Notes under the pieces: generated by a model
Told to the model about the DNA's origin: nothing
The model's input: the letters and a program-made list of their open reading frames with translations, nothing else
Database searches by the model: none
Shown here: piece by piece, positions 21,193 to 33,260 of the stretch
Position numbering within the stretch: the first letter of the stretch is position 1
Layout: each line of letters opens with the position of its first letter
Translations under genes and position numbers: made by a program
Assembly: GCF_030272615.1 (NCBI RefSeq)
Contig: NC_081414.1
Span: forward strand, 337,144,002 to 337,208,001
Source: Cryptomeria japonica
Taxonomy: Eukaryota > Streptophyta > Pinopsida > Cupressales > Cupressaceae
Direction: 5' to 3'
DNA: 64,000 nucleotides

Positions 21193-22091
21193 TGATCCGG
21201 AGGATAAAATAAATTATCTCCAATACTCTAGAAATAAACACATGGCACCTTAGAAGGAAAACGGTTTAGCAAAAGATATGTTATGAGATTCGAACTCATA
21301 ACCTCCCTCAACAAACCCACCGCTTTCACCGCTAGACCATTCATTCGCATTTACTATTTTATAGAGAGAAGTTAGTTTTACTGTATAACCAACCATGCAA
21401 AGATAGAATGGACACCGACAGGGGTGGAACCCTTGACTACCGGTCTCCCAAAATGGATGGAAACCGTTGTGCTATATATAGCACTTGATTTATAAGCGGC
21501 CCATATTAAATTTAAACAATGCAAATCTCGCCAATCCCTATTTTAAAGGGGATATTGCTTAAATAAACCCCCTAATTACTAATGGTACCAAATTCATAAG
21601 AATGAAAAGGGGATATACACGGTAAATAATTTGTTGTAAAGGGTTATTTATGGGGGTTGGTGGTTTTAGTCTATTTTAGACTTATTTTATGTATAAAAGG
21701 GGGGTAGTAGGCCTTTTGGAGGTATCCAGGTGATGAGAAGGAGATTATGAACTTGAAGGCTTGTTGATTATTCCTGCACATTGGAGAATCATGTTGCCAT
21801 TGTGCTTGAAGGGAATATCTTGTAACACTTGTTATTGATTTTGGAGCTAATCAGATCTGTCCCCCTATTGGAGCAGGACCCGGAGACGTAGTCCAACCTG
21901 CGGACAAACTCCGTTATCAATTGTGTTTTGTCTTCTATCTTTCTACTCTCTTTCTTTCAATTCATTAACTTTATTATGCTTTGTTCATTTAAGCATTATT
22001 ATGTTAATTCACTCAAATTAAAGCTTTGAATTAACTTGTGTAATATTGTTAAGCATTTTGTCTGTAATTGTCATAGATCCTAATTAGATCA
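21193..22091 (+). repeat. Gypsy 3' LTR
   Basis: An 899-bp LTR, TGATCCGGAG to TTAGATCA. It is colinear with the 5' LTR except for 66 extra bases at about 21281-21346. Substitutions between the LTRs are mostly transitions. Confidence 0.94.
21281..21350 (-). other. tRNA-like segment within 3' LTR
   Basis: On the minus strand the extra segment carries TGGTCTAGCGGT, which fits the Pol III A box, and about 33 bases later AGTTCGAATCT, close to the B box GGTTCGANTCC. It is too short and lacks a clear acceptor stem for a working tRNA. It may be a SINE-like or tRNA-derived fragment, present here and lost from the 5' LTR or gained here. Confidence 0.5.
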
Positions 22092-22345
22092 ATGTGTGGG
22101 GTAGTAGTGATTTATTGTAGTTTAGGCCCAAGAGATGGTTAAACTAAAGCCAATTTGTTCGACAGAATCTTTCAAAAATATTTGTTGCACGACTTCAAAT
22201 ATGACTGGACAAAGAGATGAAATTTATTCTGGCTTATATTATTTAGGGTTTCAGTGGGAATCAAGTTTCTCACGATTATGTAGTGTTATTGACCATGTGC
22301 ATGAAAGAAGGGATATCATTAAGAGTACTATGTTAGACTATATAA
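22092..22345 (+). pseudogene. P450 C-terminal relic (unit 2), right part
   Basis: Continuation of the relic interrupted at 15638. It reads NVWGSSDLL-stop-FRPKRWLN after the target duplication and ends with the MCMKEGIS region. It differs from the unit 1 relic more often than the intact P450 copies differ from each other. Confidence 0.8.
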
Positions 22346-22961
22346 TTAGTGGTACAAAAAATTAAGATTTTGAAAAGGCCTTTTTTTTATAGTAGAATAT
22401 GTGGTATAATAAATAGTGGAGTTTTTTAAGTATTTGTTTGGTAGTTGATAGATGAATTATGGCATATCAATTCAATGGTTAGTTGAACAATAGTTTGAGA
22501 TAATATATTCTTGTAAGGCATTTTTATTACATGTATGTAGTGGTGAGTATTCATTTTTGTAGTCTTGTAATAGAATTATTTGTTCTATAATTGATATATG
22601 AGTTCTCACAATGATTTAAAGACGGGCTAGATACAACTTAACATCAATATATTTAATATGTTGATAATAGATTAATAAAATTTATGTGGAGTATATTAAT
22701 ATGAATGTAATTAAATTATTTTATTTTATTTTATTGTTCATCAAACTTGAAATCAACCAATCAAACTATTAAATCCCTTAATGATCAAATTATTTCCTTA
22801 TCAATGTTTAACAAAATTGATTAGAATAAACAAAACCAACTTTAAATAGCTTGTCATAGTGTTCCAAGTATGGATAAATAAAGTTAAATCTTTATAAGTC
22901 CAAATAATAAAGTGACATAATATTTTAGTGTTTATAAATATTTTGGTAAGAATTTGACACA

Positions 22962-23831
22962 TTTTTTTTTTGCTCGATTATGGGCCGTAGCCGTATATTT
23001 TATTAATTAAAATAAATGATTACAAGTTAATACATGTTCGGTTCAGTGTGGGCACCTGTAGGAAAGAACCGAATGAAGAAAACCTCCAGTCTTGCCCAAG
23101 GATAAATCCTAGAATAACTTACATATCCCAGAGAGACAAATAGCCAATGGGTGGATGCTTGGGAAATTACATTTATCATTACATAAATCATTAGTTCCTT
23201 TAACATCGATTTTAAACTTGATCTTCTGTGGTGAGATTCTAGAGCACAGGTCGAGACTCCCCAATTGAGAATAGTCGAACTGTAGTATCCAAGAGATATG
23301 CTTTCAAAGCTGGTTGTTCTGATCAGGAAGTAGGCTCCTCATTGTCTCTAGAACCTACAAAGCACTGAAACATGGTTCTCCTGTAGTCTGGATGATCAAG
23401 TTAATTTGAAGAAGAATTTAAACTAGAAATATGTAAATAATTGACAAGCAAGGGAAGGTAATAAGCATGTCCGAGTTCAAAAAGAAAACCTCAGACACAT
23501 AGCCGAGTGTCCTTAATGCTCCTTGATGGCCCTGAACCGGCCAATATTAAGTTACCCTGAAAGTAAGTGTAAAGCTGAAACCTGCATCGTTGTTTGTTAA
23601 AAGGGCCTAAAATCAGAATTATATGAGAAGAAACAGACCAGGGCCATTACAATCGTGGACCATTGGAGAAACCAACATAGCAAGGACCAAGGGTAGAGTA
23701 ATTATAGGTTATCCGATTAATGATGATAAACTATTCCAATTTAATAGTTACCCTCAATGAATATATTACTAGAATTGGGCCACGAGAAATAAATATGACA
23801 TGACAGATAGTATAAAACCTGTAAGAGATGG

Positions 23832-23889
<58 letters not shown>

Positions 23890-24151
23890 TCATATGTATA
23901 TCCACATATATGCAAATGTGTCTATATCTCTGTGGAGTAGTATATATACACACTTGCACCTATGTGTTTATGCATATGTCAGTATATATATATATATATA
24001 CCACTGAAATGCAAATCTGTATATGCCTATATATATGAAAACCATTTATAATGTAATTATGCAGCTATCCCAATTCATAATTAAGATAATCCGATAAAGC
24101 AAAATCATCTAAATAGGGTGGTATTAAGCGTATATTTGTATATATCTATTA
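22962..24151 (-). other. Block X, copy B, 3' part, non-coding
   Basis: Homologous to 6781-7933 of unit 1, beginning with ten T residues at 22962-22971. It is AT-rich with no gene. A (TA)n tract has expanded at 23835-23887. It is interrupted at 24151 by the 9.1-kb transposon and resumes at 33274. Confidence 0.8.
23835..23887. repeat. (TA)n microsatellite
   Basis: About 26 TA dinucleotides. The unit 1 counterpart near 7670 has only a short TATATATATA run, so the tract expanded after the duplication. Confidence 0.93.
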
Positions 24152-24164
24152 GGGTTAGTGCAAG
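24152..24164 (+). repeat. Left terminal inverted repeat, 9.1-kb transposon
   Basis: GGGTTAGTGCAAG pairs with the right terminus 33261-33273 at 11 of 13 positions. It is preceded by the ATTA duplication. Confidence 0.88.
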
Positions 24165-24173
24165 AAGCTGAGT

Positions 24174-24195
24174 CCACTTTTTGGCCAAAAAGTGG
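24174..24195. repeat. 22-bp perfect palindrome next to the TIR
   Basis: CCACTTTTTGG followed at once by its inverse complement, beginning 22 bp inside the left end. A related GGCC-centred motif (TTTGGCCGAAAAAAAG) lies near the right end at about 33075-33090. It could be a transposase-binding or structural site. Confidence 0.8.
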
Positions 24196-24974
24196 AAGTG
24201 TTTTCCCTGATTTTCAGATTTTGTCTCATTTGAGCTTAAATTTTGAAGCACTTCAAGATTGAATCTTGGAAAAAGTTAGTAATATAAAAGATAGCCCTCT
24301 GAGTGTACTTTCCAAATATGTAATTTATTTTAATATCCGCATAATAAAAAATAATTTTTTGAATGGAGTTATAAAAACTATGTTTTAAAAATGCCTGTTT
24401 CAGGACCATACCATGCATGTGGATGACCCACACTTTTTGACACAATTAAAATTATTTTCTCAAACCGTTTTGGGAAATGGTTTGTAACACACTGAAGATT
24501 GATGATCATATTTTTCTATTATTTTTTTTCTAATATTTTTTTTAATTAATTTTTTAGTGACCGTAATTATCTTTTTAAAAATTTGACGTGTACGACCCAC
24601 ATAATTTGACGTAAACTTAATTTTTATTTTTTTTAAATAGAAAAGAATTTTGTGTAGATTTATGACATAATTTTTTTTTTCAAAATTCATTAAAATAAAA
24701 AAGTTATTAAATTAACAAAATTAGTTAATATTTCAAGTTTCTGGACCCGATTTAGTATAAATTAAATGAAAAATAGTTAAAATAATCAATATTTAAATAA
24801 ATTTACATATTTAGAATCTAGACAGTATAATCTGAAATGGGTTTTAATTTCGTATAAAAATTCTCTTATTACAGGCACGTAAACTATTTTAGAAGTTCAT
24901 ATTTGTGCTTTCATTCATCGAGATTTGAATTTGCAAGTCCATGTCTTAGGTGTGGCCATCCTAGGCCTATCCCG

Positions 24975-25115
24975 GGCCTAATCCCGAGCCAAGTGGCAGG
25001 TTGTGGAATCAACTTCCACAGAACGGGGACCCGTTCCTTTTTTTGACCGTTGGATTTAATAATGGGCCCCCGTTATTTAAATAATGGGCCCCCATTTCTG
25101 AAATGGGGGCTCATT
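24975..25115. repeat. Left subterminal GGGCCC-rich repeats
   Basis: Several short copies of AATGGGCCCCC and its inverse, AAATGGGGGCTC, lie in the last 150 bp before the transposase region. The right end has matching copies. Paired subterminal repeats of this type usually bind transposase; that role is inferred. Confidence 0.75.
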
Positions 25116-25292
25116 CCTAAATAACCATTACTGTAAAAAAAAAGACAGATTGCATCAATTTACCACACTATCATTGAAATCTGTACTGACAAACATTTTT
25201 TACATCATTTGGTAGTACTTTTTAATATTTTTTACACAATTTCTGAAGAACTCAGTAAAAAGATATTATTTTTTGAAGAGGAGTTTGTAAAG

Positions 25293-27750
25293 ATGGGTTC
25301 TAAGCAATGTCCAAAGAAACAAAGGAAGACAATGATAGTGGACGAAATTCAAGCACAAAGAGAGAAGGAGGCAAAATGATAAAAGAGATCCAAGATCACA
25401 ACAACGACAATTGAAAAACACTTCTAAAGCATCTAGTCCAGTGCTCATTGTAGATGAGACCATTGAAGAGATCATGATGGATACAAGAAATGTAGAACCA
25501 AACATAGGTATGATTGTTGATGCAAATATTCATGTGGATGCGAATCCTGGTATGTTTTTAAATCCCCAAGACTATGATGTCAATCAAATTGCTGATTTAA
25601 ATGAAGCTGGATATAAATTTCATACACCAATACGAAAAGAAATAAAAATTGAAAATATTACACCACCCTCTCTGAAAGAAAATGAATGTAATTTGTTTAC
25701 TATTGATAGCAATGTGCTAGATAATCTTAATGGCTTAGTTTCTTGGAGATAAATCAGAACACATGCGAACAAATTATATAAATAATTTTTCTATAATAAA
25801 AAGTTAGGATTCCAATGTCAATTAATGCTACAATTAATAAAAATGTTAAAAATGCGTAAAGTCATGAAAAAATAGGTATTTATGCAAAACCAAAAAGAAA
25901 AGATGAATCATATAAGCAAGTTGTACCTACTGTTTCTAGTGCCATCGATTCTGTCGGAAAAACAAGTCAATCTAAAGATAAGAATGTAGCATGTAGAGTT
26001 ATAACAACTGCTATAGTTGACAAAACAATTGTTAGTAAAAGAATGTTAAGTGATATAAGTGGCTATTTGAACTTACATCGTAGAACCTTGTCGAGAGTGG
26101 CCAAAAGAAGAGACACAATTGAAATCGATCCACTAAACCATTGTTGGAGTTTTAGTGATAGACTTCAAAGGTCGGACATGAAATTAAATGATGAAACTAA
26201 ACAACTAATTGCAAAATTTTGGCATGATAACACTAGAGTTTCATCAAATGATAGAGATGTTTTAAAGTTAAGGGTGAGATCAAAAATTCATAATCCTCAT
26301 CCAAAACATCTTCTTGACATGACTCAAACTGAATTCTTTAAAAAAATTAGTGATGAATTTGTGTTAATGAATTTATGAATTAGTCAAAGATCATTTGAAA
26401 AATGCAAACCCTGGTATGTTAAAATCAATAAACAAAGAATATCTTGTTGTTGTAAAACTCATCTTTAGTTTTGTTACTATAATGATGTTTTTCGATATAT
26501 ACGTTGTATGTTGCATGGTAATGATCTTGTGTAGGATTGTGGTGTTTATGTTCCACCTGAAATTGTAAAAGATTTTATTGCAAATTTATTTTTTAGACCA
26601 CCTAATGAACAATTATTTCTTTCCACTTCATGAATTTATGGCCTTTGCAATTTATGTGGAAACTATTCTTTGATAGGTGAATGTTTGCATGAACATGTTT
26701 CATTTGAGTTTGGACAAAAAATGGTTGATGTTAGGAGATTTAAAAATATAGAATACCCTCTAAAGGATGGAAAGATGGGGAAACATTTAGAATTGATCAC
26801 AGAATAAAATAGTGTGAATGCATTTATCAGTGAGTTTAAACGTCATATTGTTCCAAAATATGTGAAACATTCCCAACATGCCCGATGGCTTGATGGACAG
26901 TTTCACATATGCAAGAACACATTTCCAGTTGGAACAATAGTATCAGTTGTGGATTTTGCAGAAAATTATACTCTAAAACCACAAGAGGAAACTTAATCAT
27001 AATACTACAACTCAATGCAAGTGGCCATATTTGTGCACATTATATATAGACATGACCATAATAGTATAGAAGATAACAAATTTTTTTTGAGGGAGTATTA
27101 TTTCTATGTTAGTGATAATCGATTACACTCGTCAGAGTTTGTTCAACATTGCTTCGAGGTATTTCATGATAATCTTAAGGAAAGAGAAATTGACATGAAA
27201 CAACATATGATATGGTAAGATAAATACACTGGACAATTCAAAAATGCAAGAATGTTTTATTGGCTATGCAAAGTTCACAAGATAACCAATGTCCAACATT
27301 TATGGAGTTTTTTTGAAGCGGGGCATGGTAAGGGGGAACACGATGGAGCTGGTGCCTATGTAAAAAGAGCTCTTGCTAGAGAACAATTGAAATTTGAGGA
27401 TGCAGCAAAATTCAGAGATGCTCATGCAGTTGTAGATTGGTGCAATTCAAAGTTGTCAAAAGGATCAACTGAGAACTCTGCAATTCGACGTTTCTTCTGG
27501 TTGGTAGAGGAAGATAGTATTCCTATTCGGCATGATTGTAATACCATCATTGGATCAGCTAAATGGCATTCATTTAAGAGTTCTAATTCAAACACATGGA
27601 CTATATTCACAAGGAAACTTTCTTGCTTTTGTCGGTTTTGTGTTTCCAGAGATTGAGAATTTTGTGAGAATAAAGAATGGGTTGAAGAATGGCAACAAAG
27701 ATCGTTGACACCCATAGATGCAAATGATCCGCATGAAAGAATTGATTAAG
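25293..27750 (+). pseudogene. Unfamiliar D-D-E-type transposase (Cys-rich), broken
   Basis: The N-terminal part (25293-25752) is Lys-rich and frame-shifted. From about 25840 one frame runs to 27715. It holds a helical, probably DNA-binding region (26043-26378), then a Cys/His-rich stretch (CKPWYV, SCCCKTH, RCMLHG, LCNLCGN; 26400-26660), then a likely catalytic core. That core has VDFAENYTLKPQEET (about 26950), W-stop-DKYTGQFKNAR (about 27210) and FFEAGHGKGEHDGAGAYVKR (about 27310). I read the D, D and E in these as the triad. Similar motif sets occur in uncharacterised transposon-like proteins of animals and plants. Stops at 26376, 26466, 26532, 26631, near 26800, two near 26995 and one at 27216 make this copy inactive. 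No annotated domain name can be given with confidence. Confidence 0.72.
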
Positions 27751-28371
27751 ATATGGATCAGATGTTTGCATCAAATGACTATGATCACATTTCAGATCTT
27801 ATACAACAAGGTAAAATTGTTTTTGAAATTTGTTTTGATTTATTAAATAGTACATATATATGAAATCTTACAGTGTATATTTTTGTTTTTTATTTCTCAT
27901 TAAATATTAAAATAAAATTGTTTTGTGCACATGACATGTCTATGTTGTTGTTGCACCAGAGGATAATGAAGAGGGGACAAAGTATTAGGTGTAGTCCTTA
28001 TCTACATAAACCAAATTTATTTAATGAAGTATTAGATCGTATTAAAAAAAAGACATGCACTTAATTTATACCTATATTTAATGAAGTATTTAAAGATTGA
28101 CATGTACATGTATACATATCTATACCTGCTCAAGATGATCATTAGAGAAAAGAAAATCCATATATGATGTCATCATACTATCATCTGTTGCATCATGCTC
28201 AGCTGGAACTAAAGCAGATCCTGGATCAACAGTAGGACCTACACACATCTCATGAAAACTCGTACACATATGTGGCATCCATCAAGGAGCGGATGCCATG
28301 TGAGTAACTTGCTCACTCAGGTTACCTGTGAGGGAAGTCAAAGAATCTAATGTCGAAATGAATGATGTATT

Positions 28372-29064
28372 CTACACATCTGCAGGAATCGATGGAGCAA
28401 AAAGTGGAACTATGGGTGGATCTGGTAGGGGATTATTACTCTGTGCCCCTAATCTATGTTGTGGTATTCCACGATCAACACCTTGGAATGACTTAATATC
28501 AAAATAATTTGGTTTTTGGTGCATTACAAACTCACAGTATAATTTCTTCAAAAAATATAAAGGGACCTCATAATTACAATGTGGTGGATAATAAAAAACC
28601 ATCCACCATCTATCCCAAAAGTGTCTAGCCATTTTTGAATGCACACACCACCTAATTGAAATTCTTTTCTGGCTAGGTTGCATTGGTTCTCTTGTTTTTG
28701 GGTTAGTAAAATATGGACATAAATGAGCTTTGGTTATTTTGAGATCAGTGATTTGCCTATAAGTTAAACCATTGGCATAAAAATCATGCAACTCTTGTCG
28801 TCGTCTATGAAATTGATCTAATTGAGAATCAATAGATCTAACTAACTTGACAACAATTTGCATTGATTTTGCAAACTCTAGAAGATGGGGTGGAGTGATT
28901 GGCTCATTTTGGATAGTAGTAATATTTTGTTCAATCACTTGTAGGTTTTCATTAATTTATTCTCTTAAACGAATTTCATCCAATCTAGGGGGTGGAGGTG
29001 GAGGTGGAGGGGGTTGCGGTGGGGGATTTTCACCTAATAATTCATCTATGTCAAAGAAATCCAT
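28372..29064 (-). pseudogene. Second transposon-encoded protein, Pro-rich N terminus
   Basis: From ATG 29064 on the minus strand the frame begins MDFFDIDELLGENPPPQ with a run of eight prolines. It meets one TAA (at about 28965) and is then open for 189 codons to 28372. The body has a helical region (SIDSQLDQFHRRRQELHDFY), a Trp-rich stretch (RHFWDRWWMVFYYPPH) and a Pro-rich C terminus. It converges with the transposase gene, as accessory genes of large DNA transposons often do. I do not recognise the family. A DNA-binding or transposition accessory role is only a guess from position. Confidence 0.55.
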
Positions 29065-31490
29065 GATAACAAAGAGCTCTTGCATATATAAAGATATACA
29101 TGAATTATATACAACTCTATGTCAAAGAAGAATCTATTTTAGTTTTAAAAAAAACATTGATAAATAGTAACATTTCTATGTTATTGAATGAGATACACAT
29201 GAAATATAATATAATATTGAACTTAAAAAAATATACATGTACTTACTATTGAATCTTTAAATATAAAATTTGCGCACAAAACTTAATAAAAACTTTCAAT
29301 GAAACTTCATAAATCTATTATATATTCAATTTAATGCATTCATTTCTTGTAAAATGCATCAACTATTAAAATCAATATAAAATATTCCATACATGAACTT
29401 GTAAAAAAAGTTAAATAAGATCAACATATGGTCAAAATAATGGTGATGTAGTACATATTATATAGGCAAAAGTGACCATGAAATTAAAACAAATGGTCCA
29501 ACTTGACATCGATGAGTATGATCAAATATTGCTTGTAGGATTTGTAGGACAAGTAGGTTCATTAGCAAAAGACTAAATACTTTCAAATTAAGTGTGATAG
29601 GATCAATATGATGGATGGGATAGAAAAGTATAGTTAGGATCAAAAGTGATCAATGATTTGAAGCTCAACAATGGTACAAATATTCAAATATACAAATTAT
29701 GATAATATGATAAGTATGATATCTAATTTAAAATATTTAATATGCATGATAGTGGAGTACCATGATGCCTCTAATGTAGGATCAAGCTATGTGATATAAT
29801 AATATAATATTGATATAAGTAGGATTTCTCGTAAGATATGCCAATGTAAGATCAATAAAGAAGTGGGAAATAAGATGATCATCCTTAGTGTAAGAATATA
29901 TAAGGATTGATGATAAGTGCTTAAAATAAGATATTGAAATGTAAGATCATTACCCTCTATAAACAAAGATATGATCATAAGATCATGCAAGATAATAGCA
30001 ATACAAGATCATCATGTGAGGCACAATCATATGATACTAAGATGCAAAAATGCGTCATCAAATAGTGATAATCTATTATATTCTCTAAAATAATAGGCAT
30101 GACAATAAAGGATTGTAAATAGCATGCTCTTGTTGAAAAAAATAAAAATAATGATGATAAGTCATTGATGAAAAATAATAAATAACATGCTTTTAGTAAC
30201 TAGACATAAGAGTAAGAAATCATATAGACCTAATTATCAGTGTACCTAGATATAATTATATATATAAATGGAAGGATATTCAAAAATGATCTAAAGTAAT
30301 AAATTGCCCAATGTATGAACATAAGATAATACTTTAAGAAGATAGATTAACCAATATACAAACATAAGATAATGCTTTAGTAAGATAAAAAAAACACTAT
30401 ATGAACATATGTGAAGCAAATAGTCTTGAAGATCATAAGATGGAACAAAGATTAAAGTATAAGACATAAATCATTATGGGAAATTAGTAGTTATTAATAA
30501 AGATTAGATAATGAAAAAATAGGAGATAAAACATATGAAGTAAAAGTAGGAATCATGAAAGGAAATCAAGTGAGAAAATATTAAACATGCCCTACAAGTG
30601 GGGTAATAGAATATGAAGTAAACATAAAATATTAAATTAAACATATATGTTCCCAAGTGGGAGATAAGACATAAATGAGATAAATAGCTACCAAAAGATA
30701 AAGTAGATGTGAAAAGTGAACAATATGAAAGATAAATAATGAATGAAGGAAAAGTAACAGTTAAATCTAGGCGATAAACTAATATCTCATATCTAGTGGT
30801 TTCTCTTTTATGTTATGTGTCACCTCAATGTGTACATTCACTTTGTTGGTGCATAATTATTTTCTTGTATTTAGCTAACTATTGTATTGCATATTTGCAC
30901 CTAGGATAGGATAAGATTACTTGGGTAGATATCTACCTAGGTAGGCATCACATGTTCAACTCATACTCCCTACTTTGGTAGAGATGTGGATATATGTTAC
31001 TCATCTTCTAAATTTTTTTTGTATGGATGTTTGTGTACATGATATTTTTTCTTTAATTTCTATTTTTTAATAAAATTTGTTTAAAATTTCTAAACTTGTG
31101 TAAGAGTTCTATGTAAAGAGGATTTTATATATTAGAATTTTCCTAAAACATGTCTCAAAATTATTAAAACACTTGAATCAAGGTCAAAAACTAGGAATGT
31201 GAGATACATGATATGGATGATGACAAGGATGGTTGAGAATAAAGAGAATTTGAATGGATTATGGTATACTCCTAAGTGTAGGGTACTTTTAAAAAATAGA
31301 TTATACATGATGCAAGAATTTGGTCTTCATCATGGTACTTGTCCAAGGTGTCATAAGAATGGTTTTCACCCATGAATAAAAAAAATATGTTTACTTTTCT
31401 CTCTTTTTTAATTTTTATGCAAGGCCAAATACTTTAGGTGTGGATATGTTAAATGATACATAGGATATTTATAAGTTTTTAAAAATCTTA
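29065..31490. other. AT-rich transposon interior, no gene seen
   Basis: About 2.4 kb of AT-rich sequence with frequent ATAAGAT and GATCATAAG words but no supported reading frame on either strand. It may be promoter or spacer DNA for the minus-strand gene. Confidence 0.5.
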
Positions 31491-31504
31491 GCCAAAAAAT
31501 TTTA

Positions 31505-32290
31505 GGACACCAACTATGGACCTATTATGCAATGTCATGGCATAATAGGTCCTATTATGCCATGACATGACATAATAGGTCCATAATTATTCCTATCATA
31601 CTAAGTAAACATGTCAAATCAGTACTTCAGTGTTGGAGATGAATTAGATGATGAAGTTGGCAATTCAAGAAAATCATGTCATGTCATGGCTTAATAGGTC
31701 CTATTATGGACCTATTATGCCATGATGGCATAATAGGTGGACTATTATGCAATGTCATGGCATAATAGGACCTATTATGTCATGACATGATATAATAGGA
31801 CCAACTATGGACCTATTATGCAATGCCATGGCATAATAGGACATATTATGCCATCATGGCATAATAGGTCCATAATTGGTCCTATCATATTAAGTAAACA
31901 TATCGAATTAGCACAGTTTCAGTGTTGGAGATGGATTAGATGATGAAGTTGGCAATTCGAGAAAATAATGTCATGTTGTGGATTAATAGGTCCTATTATG
32001 GACCTGTTATGTCATGATGGCATAATAGGTGGACTATTATGCAATGTCATGGCATAATATGACGTATTATGCCATGATGGCATAATAGGTCCTATTATGC
32101 CATGACATGATATAATAGGACCAACTATGGACCTATTTTGCAATGTCATGGCATAATAGGACATATTATGCCATCATGGTATAATGTGTCCTATTATGCC
32201 ATGACATGGCATAATGTGTCCATAATTGGTCCTTTTATACCATGACATGACATAATAGGACCATAATAGGACCTTTATACCATGACATGG
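31505..32290. repeat. Palindromic repeat array inside the 9.1-kb transposon
   Basis: Many copies of CCTATTATGCCATG, often followed directly by the inverse complement, so that imperfect palindromes of about 30 bp recur every 30-60 bp. A longer unit of 292 bp, marked by TGTTGGAGATG at 31631 and 31923, is tandemly repeated. No coding content. The array can fold into multiple hairpins. Confidence 0.88.
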
Positions 32291-32529
32291 CATAAACCTA
32301 AGCCTAAACTTTGATATCTAAAATTTGAAGAGTAATGTTAATCACTTTTAAGGTTATACTAATAGTGGCAACTTTTGTATTTCATAATGAGGATTAAGAA
32401 CAATTTTGGTACATATGTTCAATTTAAGGAATTGGAATGGTGGCTTGCTAGAAGTGGTTAAATTTTTTTGTTTATTGGTTGAAAGGCTCAATACCTAAAA
32501 AAATAATTCCTAGAAAAATTTAACGGTCC

Positions 32530-32720
32530 TATTGTGCCATTTCATTTGGTTTGATTTGGTTTTGATTTCCATTTAGTTTTAGTTTTTTTTTTTTGTTTCA
32601 ATTTGGTTTTGGTTTTGATTTTGTTTCGATTTGGTTTTGGTTTTCATTTTGATTTCCATTTAGTTTTAGTTTTGTTTCGATTTGGTTTTCATTTTGATGT
32701 TTCTAAGATATCTTGTATCT
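32530..32720 (+). repeat. Thymine/guanine-rich simple repeat
   Basis: Irregular repeats of TTTGGTTTTGATTT and TTTCCATTTAGTTTTAG, strongly strand-asymmetric. No gene. Confidence 0.85.
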
Positions 32721-33009
32721 TGTAAATTTGATATTTTGTTTTGTTAACTATCTATGTTTGGTTTTGATTTGTAAATTTGTTGATTAGAGTTTAGGGTTAA
32801 TTGTTGAAGAATATTTCAGATCAAAATTAAGAATTTACAAATGTAAAAACAAATTTATTTATGGGCTACTTTTAAAAAAAACTAAAAAAATACCAAAAAA
32901 ATCTAAATAATACACAAAAAATAGGAAAAATATACAAGAAAATTATAAAATGTGAATATAGATGATTGAATGTGTACCTGGGATAGTGGTGGAGGCTTGA
33001 AAGGGAATC

Positions 33010-33230
33010 CACAACACGGGGGCCCATTTTTGATCTCTTGTTCTCACTTCAGTTTCGGGGTGAAAATGAAAAAATTTGGCCGAAAAAAAGGGTAATATAC
33101 GATTTAGAAGTGGGGGCCCTTTTTAAAAAATGGGGGCCCATTTATTTTTGGTTTGGGCCCCCATTACCTTTCGGCTCGGGGGCTCGAAGCATAAACGGGC
33201 CCCCATTTTTAAGAGCGCGTTTTCCAACAT
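33010..33230. repeat. Right subterminal GGGCCC-rich repeats
   Basis: At least six copies of GGGGGCCC or GGGCCCCC with flanking AT (for example AAATGGGGGCCCATTT and ACGGGCCCCCATTTTT) within 220 bp. They mirror those at 24975-25115. Confidence 0.8.
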
Positions 33231-33260
33231 GTAGACTTCCGCAAATTTGTGACTCGTTAG

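Larger units (their letters stand above)
15639..22091 (+). mobile_element. Ty3/gypsy LTR retrotransposon, full length but decayed
   Basis: A 6,453-bp element with TG...CA LTRs and a perfect 5-bp target duplication, ATGTG, at 15634-15638 and 22092-22096. Unit 1 shows the empty site as ACAATGTGTGGGG near 5912. The order is 5' LTR, primer site, gag with zinc knuckle, protease, RT, RNase H, integrase, purine tract and 3' LTR. RT before integrase places it in Ty3/gypsy. A chromodomain-like tail suggests a chromovirus lineage. By eye the LTRs differ at roughly 3-4% of positions plus one 66-bp indel. Twelve stops and one frameshift disable the polyprotein. It inserted into a P450 relic. Confidence 0.95.

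Noticed and set aside
21281-21350. Functional tRNA gene
   Set aside because: A and B box-like words are present, but the segment is short, lacks a pairing acceptor stem and sits inside an LTR.
31505-32290. CRISPR-like array
   Set aside because: The repeats are palindromic but irregular, without constant-length unique spacers, in eukaryotic transposon DNA.
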